Assembly (NCBI RefSeq): GCF_031877795.1
Contig: NC_133954.1
Span: forward strand, 10,011,466-10,075,465
Direction: 5' to 3'
DNA from: Strix aluco
Lineage: Eukaryota; Chordata; Aves; Strigiformes; Strigidae
DNA length: 64,000 nt
This document shows positions 55,085 through 64,000 of this stretch, piece after piece. Position 1 is the first letter of the stretch. Every line of letters begins with the position of its first letter. Made by a program: the position numbers and the translations under genes. Below the pieces are notes generated by a model. The model searched no databases. It was given only the letters and a program-made list of their open reading frames with translations, and was not told the DNA's origin.

Positions 55085-56801
55085 GGTGGTTTAGAAAAGA
55101 GACTTTATTAGTTGCGCTGCGCGGCGGGCGGGGCGCGGCCGCGGGGACAAAACCGCCCGTGGGCCCGCGGGAGGCTCCGGGGAGGCGGGCGGGGACCCCG
55201 CGCTGGGCTGCGGGCGGGGCGTGGGCAGGGCCTCGCGGGAGCCCCGCGGCCGACACACGGACCGGCACCTCCCGGGCACCGACACGGGCCCCGGCGGTGC
55301 AGGCACCGGGACGGACCCCCGGGGCCGCGGCCAGGCCAAAGCGAGTTTATACACCGGGGTGGGTGTGCAGCAGCAGCCGCTCCCTGCCGGGGGGCAGCGG
55401 CCGCGCCCCGCCCGCAGACGGGGTGAGCGGTGCCGGGACCCTCCGCGCTGCCCGCCGGGCTCGGCCGCCCCGGGCCCAGCCCCCGCCGCCCGCTGGGTCC
55501 GGCCTCGCCGCCGGCTCCTGCGGGGCCCGGTCGTGCCGCGGGGCAGCCCCGGGCCGAGCCGGGCGGTGCCTCGAGCTGCGCCGCCGCGGGGTCGGGGGTG
55601 AAGCTGCAGAAAGCGGGAAACGGGGAGGAAAGCGCGGGAGGGGGGTGCGAGCCTGAGCCGTGCCGGGACCCCTGGAGAAAGAGGATGCTCAGAAATACTC
55701 AAGGTCCGGTGCTGGACCGGTGTCAAGGCTGCGCTCGGAGCGTCGAGAGCCCCCGGGGCATCAGCACGTCCCGTGTCCCTCCGGGACAAGCTGCGGCCGG
55801 TGGCGGCTGCTCCGGCACCGCTGTGGGCACGTCCCCCCTCCCCGGGCAGCCAGCGTGCGCCTCGCGGCCGGCTGCTGCCGCCCCTGCGGGTGCAGAGGGT
55901 CGGATCCAGCACCCCACCTCCACCGCGCTCCCTGCCCCGGCGAGGACTCGCCCACGGCCACTGGGCCTCTGGCAGCCGGGTTCGTAGCCTGGGCAGGGGC
56001 GCGGGCGGCCCACGCTGCTCCTGCCGCGGCCCCGGGGCTGCCGCAGCGACGGCCCCAGCGTGGCGGGGAGGAGCAGCGGGTCCCGGCTGTGCCACCTGCG
56101 CACCGGCACCCGCGGCAGCGCCGGCAGCCGGGCGGCTTTGTGGCGAAGCCATCCTGGGCACCGCCGGTCCGCCAGCCCCCGGGAGGGCAGAGGGGAGCCG
56201 GCCCGCCTGCGTGCCACGCGCCTGGCTCAGCTTCGCCCCTTCTCAGCCCGGCAGCAGGACTGGCTCGGCTCTGCCCTCCCGCACGCGGGCTGCGGCACGG
56301 TTCCTCGCGGCCGGTTTGGGTGCTGGGAGTCTTCCTGCCCGCGGGCGTGGGGAGCCGGGGTGCCGTGGGCCGGCATGCTGCTTGGCAGGAAGCTTTCTTG
56401 ACACCAGGTCTCTTTGCTTTCGGCGGACACTTGAGCTTTCCAGGTGTACAGCCGTTATCTTGGTTTTAGCACTCTCCAGCTGGGCCGGGTCCCCGTCGCT
56501 CAAAGCCCGTCTTCGGGTCTGGTGCTCGAAGGCTCTCACGCAGCCTGCAGCAGGAATGGTCTCCAAGGGTGATTTAACAGTGTAAGAAAAACAGTCCCGT
56601 GTTCCTAACGTTTCTGTGTGCTAAAGCTAAAATATAAAATACACCTTGTCCAAGCAGGCAGGGGATTGGCGTCGGCTCTGCAGGGTAGTAAAGATGCATA
56701 GTGTACGCTTCCCCTGGGGCACCAGGGCAGAGAGAGATCTCGAAATGTGAATGATTACGTGTTCAGCCGTCGTCCGCAACCCTTCCGCGCTGCAGCCTGT
56801 C
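55085..56801 (-). other. CAVIN1: CAVIN1 3' UTR (inferred)
   Basis: The region runs from the CAVIN1 stop codon to just past AATAAA at 55104-55109. It is unusually GC- and CpG-rich in its distal half and merges with the STAT3 promoter island. No open frame in it resembles a known protein. Confidence 0.6.
55104..55109 (-). terminator. CAVIN1 poly(A) signal (AATAAA)
   Basis: A canonical AATAAA on the minus strand, followed by AGTCTCTTTTC, about 1.7 kb after the CAVIN1 stop and only about 210 bp before the STAT3 promoter CRE. Confidence 0.65.
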
Positions 56802-57467
56802 CTACTCGCTGTCGCTCTTGTCCACCAGTACCGCGTCCGACTCCTCCGTGATCTCCAGCAGCGTGTGCATCTCGGGGCTCTCCCCGCGCAGCAGATCCGA
56901 GTTTTCTCCCTCCTCTCCACCAACCTCCACCAGCTCCGTGGCTTTCACTTCCACCTCGCCCTCTCTTATTTTCTTGACATGGAAAGTGAAGGGTGGCACT
57001 TTGTAGACGGCTGTCTTGGACCTGGCATAGATGGTGTGGTCAGGGGTGAAAGACTTCCTCAGCTTGTCCCGAGAGGTCTTCATCTTCTCTCTCCTTTCGT
57101 TAGTCACAATCTTGGTGCCCAGTTTGTTCATCCTCTTCTCCAGGTTGTGGCGGGTCTTCTCCAAGTTGTGGCGGGTCTTCTCCAGGTTTTCCTTGGTCTT
57201 TAGCTTAGTCTTCTCCATCTTCTCCTTTGAGAATGCCTTCTTAAAGTCATCCACTCTTTTCATGCCGCTCCTTTTGATGCGCTCTGCCCGTGACTCTTCG
57301 ATAATCTCTTCAATCTCCACCTCCTCATCCGAGGAGAGCTGGACATGGTCCTCCTCTGCATGGTCCTCGCCCACAGGCACCTCCTCGCCCTCGCCTTCCT
57401 TCTCCAGCTTTTCACCCTCCTTTAGAGACTTGCTGATGCTCAGTTTAGACGGGAGCTTCACTTCATC
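56802..57467 (-). CDS. CAVIN1: CAVIN1 (PTRF), last coding exon (partial gene)
   Basis: One exon of 222 codons including the stop, with acceptor TGTCTTGCAG|GATGAA in phase 0. It matches the C-terminal part of cavin-1: DEVKLPSKLSISKSLKEGE, an acidic region, EESRAERIKRSGMKRVDDF, KKAFSKEKMEKTK, repeated NLEKTRH units running into LEKRMNKLGTKIV (the undecad coiled-coil region), KLRKSFTPDH, YARSKTAVYKVPPFTFHV and the end LLEITEESDAVLVDKSDSE. Cavin-1 trimers coat caveolae with caveolin and phosphatidylserine/PIP2. A nuclear role in Pol I transcript release gave the older name PTRF. The mammalian protein is about 390 aa in two coding exons. Exon 1 (the HR1 trimer coiled coil) is not found up to 64000 and should lie beyond the right edge. 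Confidence 0.96.
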   Translation of the reverse strand, partial: DEVKLPSKLSISKSLKEGEKLEKEGEGEEVPVGEDHAEEDHVQLSSDEEVEIEEIIEESRAERIKRSGMKRVDDFKKAFSKEKMEKTKLKTKENLEKTRHNLEKTRHNLEKRMNKLGTKIVTNERREKMKTSRDKLRKSFTPDHTIYARSKTAVYKVPPFTFHVKKIREGEVEVKATELVEVGGEEGENSDLLRGESPEMHTLLEITEESDAVLVDKSDSE

Positions 57468-57493
57468 CTGCAAGACACAGAGCGGAGCCAGTG

Positions 57494-57653
57494 AGACACA
57501 CAGACACACACACACACACACACAGACACACAGACACACACACACAACACAGACACACATTCACACAGACACACACAGACACACACACACAGACACACAC
57601 ACACAGACACACACAACACAGACACACACACACACAGACACACACACACACAG
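57494..57653. repeat. interrupted (CA/TG)n microsatellite beside the CAVIN1 acceptor
   Basis: About 160 bp of (CA)n broken by GA and AACA interruptions. It begins about 27 bp from the CAVIN1 3' splice site and is read as a UG-rich tract in the pre-mRNA. Confidence 0.95.
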
Positions 57654-60600
57654 AGCCTCTCCAGCCCCCCGCGCCCGGCAGTGCCGCAGAGCAGAGGCAA
57701 ACAGAGCCAGGCGACACCAGGCCTGGGCTCACCCGCCCTTAGCGCACCCGATAAATCCCCGTAACGAGGATCTGCTCTAACCGCACAGCTTAGGGCTCTG
57801 CTGTATTTCAGCTCGGGTATAACCAGCTCTGCTCTCTCTGGGCTGGCTCCAAACCCCTCCGTGACTCCAGCAGCGCAGGAAGAAGCAGGCCAGCACTGAA
57901 ATGGGACACTTTTCCCTTCCTCCTGTGCCCCTGTCACAGTCCCGGCCCCTCCAGTTTCAGCTCCACCCCAGGACCTGGCCGTCACACCAGGACCAAAGCC
58001 CCCATCCTGCTCCCCGGTGCCTGCCCAGAGCCCTTCCCGTGCCCCCCAGCCCACGGCATTCCGGCTCCCTTCCCACGGGTGGTCTCTCTTGGTGACCCCA
58101 CTGGCTGCCCCCAGCTCTCCAGCCTGGCTAGGGTCCGGCCCATGGTGGCCCCAGGGCCAGCGTGGTGCTGGGCTGCAGAGGGCAGCACAGTCCGGAGCTG
58201 GGCGTCCGGCCACGCTGCCCGGTGTGCAGACACGGGCCTGGCCCACCCCGCTCTGCGCTCGGACTTTCCCAAGGCCGGCAGGATCCAGATGTGGGGCTGG
58301 GACATCTCCTGGGATGCAGCAGGCCGCCCTGTCTGTCCCATTCCTCCGCTGGGGAATAAGCCCAGGAATTTGTCCGAGCCCGTATCTGAAGACGTCGGCC
58401 CCGGCTCACGCAGCTCGGTCTGCAAGGTTACGCTGTCTCTACTCGGGTGAGTTCATTCAGCTTCTCCACTCTCCCGGGTCAGCCAAGTTTCTGATCCCAG
58501 TGGCAGAGGACAAGCATGTGCCCGGGAGAGGGGCACAGCTCTGGAGTGGGATTGGTTTTCATCCCAGCAGCACATAGCGTGCGTCCCTGCTGCCATGAAT
58601 CACCTCTCTGTTCCCAGGACAGGCTGGAAATAGCCCATCACTGTACGAAGCCTCACAGCTGCGGGGCTGCAGCCCACGATTCGGAAATTTATTGCCCAAG
58701 TGGTTTTAATCCACAGAGCTGGGCGGGAGCAGCGTGGAGCTGCCGAGACGAGCGCTGTCAGAGAGCCAGCAGCAGCCGCGAGGGTGCGTGTGGAACGGGC
58801 ACGCAGAGAGCAGAGCTGCTGGGCCGAGCTTTGGGGAAAAGCCTGGGCAGCAGGATGGCCACGCTGCTGCTCCGGCCGAGCCCGTGGTCGGAGGCGGGAC
58901 AGGACGGTCCCTCTGCAGACACGGGGCTGCTCGGCTCGGCCAGCAACGCTGGCCCCAGCTCTTCCTTCCCTTACACCACTGATGCTGACATAAACTTATT
59001 GAATACGTGACTCCAGCACAGCTTCACCTGGGTGAAATTCGGATGCTTCTAGCTGCTTCCTCGTTCTTCCCCAAGCACAGGACAGTGCTGTTCCGTGGGG
59101 AAGCTGAAGTTCTGGAAATATGAGGGCACCTGGGGAAAGCTCTGTGAACAGTGAAAAGTCAGCTCTGCGGAGCACGGCTCAGCGGAGGGGACACGGGCTG
59201 CAGCAGAGTCTGCCAGAGCAGGGCTTTCGTTCTGGGTTTTATTCAGAGCAGAGAGCTGCGCTGGGCAAAGCTCTTCACCCCCCAGAGCACAGCTCAGGTC
59301 CCAGATACTTTCTGGAGATTAAGGCGAAGTGGCCAACATATGGTTTCTTCATTTGATCAGCCACTTCAGGAGAAAACAATACACATGCTCTCCAGAGGGT
59401 CAGGTCAGTCCAGAACAACTCCACGTCACGGGGAAGGCAGGGAGCCTGTTCTCCACAACAACACCTGCTGGAGCAATCCCAGAGAGTGGGGGGGACCCTG
59501 CCCCGCCAGGCGAGAACATCAGGAACTCCAGCCACTTCCTTCCCTCGAGTGAACACAATGAGCCAGGACAAAGGCATCCCCCTCTCGCCTGGCAGGACCG
59601 CCACTGGAAACAGGCCATATCCTGCAAACTCAGATACTTATCAGTTAGCTCCAGAACATGTGTCTGCAGAAAGAAACACCACCTCAAAAACTCCACGTCT
59701 GCCACATAAGTAACTGCCTTTCCTCGTGTTACACCAGCATCTGACTGAATTTTCCGATGTGGCTGAACGGGCTGCACCAGCAGCACACCCACCCCACCCC
59801 GGCAGCATCCTGCAGCTCTCTCCTCACAACCGTGACGACGTGGCCAGCGGCAGCTCCCGGTGCACGGCAGAGCTGGCGCAACCCCCGTCAGGGTGAGGGC
59901 TCTCTAACCCCGAGAACAGCAGCTGCCCGGTCGTTGGATCCTCCCCCCCACAGACTGCACCCAGGGACAGACCCACGCTCCTGCCCCCCCACCGGCCCCT
60001 CCGGCAGCTGCCCGAGCTCCAGCCCAGCACCGCTCACGGACTTGAGACTCTGCTCCCGCCTCTTTCAGGAGGCACCGTTGCTCCCACACAGAGGCAAAGC
60101 GGGACTGCAGCTATTCCATCAGTAAGATGGCTCCAGCCCCAACGTCCCCCCTCCAGACCATTTCCAAGAGCTTTTCTCCAGCTGCTCCTGGGAAACCCTT
60201 TGGAGGCCTCTCCCGGCCCCTCTGCGGCAGGGCCAGGCTGGCCGGGGTGACGTGCCCGCTGCGGGGCGTCGGGCTGGCCGAGGGCCCCCGGTAGGGCGTC
60301 TCTCTTTCCTCTGCCTGGTATAATTTCTGCATTTTTTTCCCCTGACTCCTCTTCAGTCTGATTGCTTCTCCGAGCCGTAGATAACCAGCTGGAGGACAGC
60401 TGGTGGATTTTCAGCACGGCGTGCCGGGGCCACTTTCCCGACCCCGAGCCCACCTGCACCCAGGGAACGTTCCTGCTGGTTTAGGGGCTCTGGTGTGTGC
60501 CCAGGACAGCTGCTGCCAGCACAGCCAACAGCTCTGGCACGTCTTAACGGGACAAGGACGTTGCTGCTGAGCATCCCTCGCGTGCAGCTCCCCAGCCGCA

Positions 60601-62860
60601 CCCAGGCACTGCCCAAATGCCGCCAAGGGGCTCCTCCTCCCTGCCTGAGAGGTGTTTCTCCTGCGGAGAAGGGGAGCTGCCCGCTGCGGGCAGAACGTGC
60701 CTACAGACACACACAGAGGACAATGGGACCTCGCTGGAACAATCAAGAACCATCCCGGGTCTACGGGTGGCTGCCACACAAATCCCTGCTCTGGGCAAGG
60801 CACTATGGTCTGTGCACTTTATTTCACTCATGACTCATCCAGATGAGCTGCATTTTTAACACCAGGCATTCCAACTACTCTATTTTTACTGGGAAAATAC
60901 TGACCCTTGAAGTGGGCGAGTCCAAAATCCTGGGTCTTGGCATCCCTGCTGTTGGGGTGTTCAAACCCTGGCTCCCGGTCAGCAGATGCAAACCCGTTCC
61001 GTTCTCTAAGACAGCTTGAATCCAGCTGGCACAAGACAGCGGGTAAACAAGATTTCTCAGAAGATTTTTATACCAGCAGACGAAGAATCTTTCTGCTCTG
61101 TGCACAAAGCAGAGCTACGCCCAGCAGGACAGGCGGCCTCTGAGCTCGCTGCCAGCCGCTGCGCTTCACGCAAAGCTTCAGCTCTGATCCAAGCTCTGTT
61201 TTTCTTTTAGGCCTTTGCAATGTGCCCCCCCCGGCCCATTTCAGGGTCTGGCGCTCACGGCTGTGCCGTCCCTCGGGCACAGAGCTCCCCGGCAGGTCCC
61301 TCCGCTGGCAGAGCCAAGGGACTGGCAGCCCCCTGGGAGCTTGTGGGTGCCCGGAGGGGCCCCGGGGCCGTGCCCAGCCTGGGAGGCAGCTGCCTGCCAG
61401 CTGACGGGGTGTGGGGCTGCTCTGTATTCCTCCTACTTCAAACAACTCAGAGCGGTCAGATCTGCGGGGCAGACCGGCCTCTGCCTTGCTCCGCTAAGCG
61501 GGTTTTTATCTGACATTGTTTTCAAGGCGAGTTCCCTCGCCGTGAGTCACCCCGGCAGCCCCGCAGGGCCGCGTTGCTACAACACATGTAAACACTTCCC
61601 CTGCCATAGGAAAGGCCAATGGGACCCAAAGCTGAGCTGCATTCCCAGCCCAGCAGAGCTCCTCAAGCGCTGCAGAACCACCAGCAAATCTGGGGAATAT
61701 TCCCAAAACACCAGAATTAGGACTGGTCTTGAAGAGGCTCTTGTCAGAGTGTAAAAAACAGAGTCCCAGAACTCCCAGCCACTGCGGTCTCCGGTTTGAA
61801 GGTTTAATGGCAGATTTTCACACGCGCATGCTATCACATCTGCAGTTCATTTCGTTCCGTTATTTTTACACAATGGCAACAGCGCACACAGTTGAGTTTG
61901 GTTGACATGCAGCCGTAACGTGCAGGAGGTGACCGGCTCGTGTCCCCAGGCTCTGCTGGGACCCAGAAGGGCTGATCCCGGCCGCAGCCCCTGGGCCACG
62001 CCAGCCCCTCCCTGCCCACCCGGGGCAGGTCAGAGCAGCCCGGGGGGGGAAGGGAGGACTGAAAGCATCTGGGCACAAAACAGCCTTCCAGGTCACATCG
62101 AGCCTTGCCAGAGAGGAAAAAGTTCTGCCCTCCCGTTGCCATGATAACTGTTTTGCTCTGCCAGGACACTTTTCTGTGCCGACCTTCCGTCAGTGTCACG
62201 GAAGGAGTCAGTGATTCCCGAGTAACAGCCACGCACCTGCCAAGCCCCCAGAGCCCAGCAGAGCCCGGGGGTGGGGGGTGCCTGCGCAGAAGAGAGGAGG
62301 GCTGTGCTCTCTTCTCCAGTGCCTTGTTGGAACAGGCTTTTTCTGTGGAGACTGTAATTGCTATCAGAGTCTCTTGCCATATCACAGAAATGTGCCTTTT
62401 TAAAAAATCTTGTCACTCTCCTTGAAAAGGAGAAGTTTTCCCTGGCAGCTCCCCGCAGAGACCCCGATTCCCGGGCTGCGTTGGCCTTCGCCTGGCTCCC
62501 GGGGCAGCCCTGTCCACCGACCGAGGTGGCCGCTCCCACGGGCAGCGCTGTCACACTGCGGGGTGGCCGCCCAACGAGCAGGCAACGGGGGCTTAGGCTA
62601 CCTTCTCCAGCAGCCACACAACGAGAGGAAGGCTATCGGGGCTCTAGGCTGTTCCTGGCGGCCCTTTGGCATGAGATAGGTGCTCAGTAAACAGCAGTTA
62701 AAGTCTCCACCGGCTCCACTGTGCAGAAGCCCAGCTCGGAGTGAACTGCCGCTGAGCAGGAATGGATGCTGCAGCACCGACCTGAGACAACTGTAGCTTT
62801 ATGTCCCACAGTTTGTGCTCCTGCCTGTCTTTTATCTATTTAAAACAACTTCAAACCATT

Positions 62861-63000
62861 TCACAAACACTCACAAACTAAAGCTTACGAGGAGCCTGAG
62901 GAGGGAGATATTACCAGCTCTCTATTTCAGAGGGAGAAACTGAGGCTCAGAAAACAGGCAGGGTTTGCCCAGTCACAGCAGATGCCAGCAGAGCCGACTG
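62861..63000 (+). mobile_element. MIR-like SINE fragment
   Basis: The order of blocks follows the MIR core consensus: a CTCACAA-like segment, a GAGGA...GAGATATTA segment, then CAGAGGGAGAAACTGAGGC, TCAGAAAACAGGCAGG, TTGCCCAGTCACA and GCAGAGCCG. MIRs are tRNA-derived, amniote-wide ancient SINEs, so a diverged copy in a bird intron is expected to be very old. The assignment is by eye, and the ends are approximate. Confidence 0.7.
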
Positions 63001-64000
63001 CTCCGGGCTGCTAGCCCTTCATGCAAGCCACACAGCACCTCAACTCAGCTCCTCGCCATCCACCGTAACTGGGGCAGCAGCGGGCAGCAGCAGCAAGCGG
63101 ATTAGTCAACAAGCAGAGGCATTTCTGCCTGGCAGGACTGAAGGCTGGCAGCAGCCACAAGCCGGCGGAGAGGCAAAGGCTCTGGAATCAGCAGCTCTCA
63201 GAGCTTCAGGAGAGGTTCAGAGCGATCTTCGGGGGGGTATTCCTGCCGGGGCCCTAAACTGCTGCCTCCTCACACGTCTTCTGCTGGCTGGGGCCATGGC
63301 ACTTTCCGCAGCGCGGGCAGGGGGAACCGTTCCTGGAGACGGCTCAGAGGGCAGTCCCCGGCGAAGCCTCAAAGCGCACGCTCTGGATCTTCTGGGGCTA
63401 AGACGAGGAAAACTGCATTTCAATGGCCAGTGGAAAGGAAACACAATGGAAGAACTTACCTGTCCCTGCTGGGAGTCTGATCAGGAACATCGCCAACCAA
63501 GTGATCCGGATTAGCATGAGAACAGGCAGAGAGAAAAGGCACAGGGGCATAGTTTAGTAAAGGGAGAAGCCAGGTAGCAAAATCTGACAGAATAGACAGT
63601 CAGCAAAGATTTATTAGAAGGAAGAGTCTCCTTCTCTAATTTACAGCAGGTCCTAGGGGGTGAGGAATCCCTTCCATGGTTTCAGGCACTGCCATAGGGC
63701 CAGGTTCTGCTCTTCTCACACTGCTGCTCACAGAGCGATTTGATGTCGGCGGTTCTGGAGATACGTCCCAGTTCTGTGGTGCGGCTGAAAGCAGAGTGTG
63801 CTTGTAGGTGTGTGATTATGAAAAGACAGTGATTTAAACCCCCATGTTTATTAATTCAAACACACAAGCTGGAGAGATCGAAGCAGCTGGGTGTGATTCC
63901 ATCCGCTGGCTTTGTCAGCGTACTAACCATACCCTGAACCAAAGCTGGACAATACCCAGCAGCTTACAGACCTCTACACCCAGTGACACAGCAAAATGCT

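Larger units (their letters stand above)
57468..64000 (-). other. CAVIN1: CAVIN1 intron 1 (partial)
   Basis: Everything right of the CAVIN1 exon falls in its large intron if exon 1 lies outside the window, as the mammalian gene structure predicts. The content is less GC-rich than the rest. It holds a TG/CA microsatellite against the acceptor (57494-57653), an ancient MIR-like SINE (about 62861-63000), and a strong isolated donor on the minus strand at 63459/63460. Nothing else is recognised. Confidence 0.6.

Overview
This window looks like a piece of a bird genome, probably a GC-rich microchromosome corresponding to the STAT5-STAT3-CAVIN1 block of mammalian 17q. The reasons are vertebrate genes with many small exons and short introns, very high GC with long G/C homopolymers and CpG islands, few interspersed repeats, and a single STAT5 gene where mammals have two. 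The species assignment is inference. All five protein-coding genes that I can support lie on the minus strand, so transcription runs from high to low coordinates.

Layout from left to right: (1) 1-5619, the first two coding exons of a PRIP/PLCL-family (catalytically inactive phospholipase C-like) gene that continues past the left edge; (2) 7850-10560, GHDC, complete in 8 coding exons (530 aa); (3) 11872-17287, STAT5 (STAT5B-type C-terminus), complete in 18 coding exons (787 aa), with a long 5' intron leading to a CpG-island promoter near 28.4 kb; (4) 28.6-38.0 kb, an intergenic stretch with no gene I can recognise; (5) 39924-47692, STAT3, complete in 23 coding exons (770 aa), with a 1.9 kb 3' UTR and a 5' intron leading to a CpG-island promoter at 54.1-54.9 kb that carries a perfect CRE; (6) 56802-57467, the last coding exon of CAVIN1 (PTRF), whose 3' UTR ends only about 200 bp upstream of the STAT3 promoter element. 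The rest of the window to 64000 is CAVIN1 intron, and its first exon lies beyond the right edge.

STAT5 and STAT3 are latent transcription factors activated by JAK phosphorylation of one tyrosine (Y699 and Y705, both intact here). CAVIN1 is the caveolar coat protein. GHDC is a poorly characterised GH3-domain protein. The PLCL gene would encode a PH-domain, PP1-binding scaffold of inositol-phosphate signalling. Exon chains were assembled by hand by matching splice sites, reading phase and remembered human protein sequences. Every internal junction listed keeps the frame, and the totals for GHDC, STAT5 and STAT3 equal the human lengths.

No previously undescribed system was found. The most notable points are the extra PLCL paralogue beside GHDC, loss of the STAT3-beta alternative splice site, a GC-AG intron in STAT5, a pair of matching inverted non-coding elements 12.8 kb apart, a UG-repeat tract abutting the CAVIN1 3' splice site, and several candidate regulatory elements.
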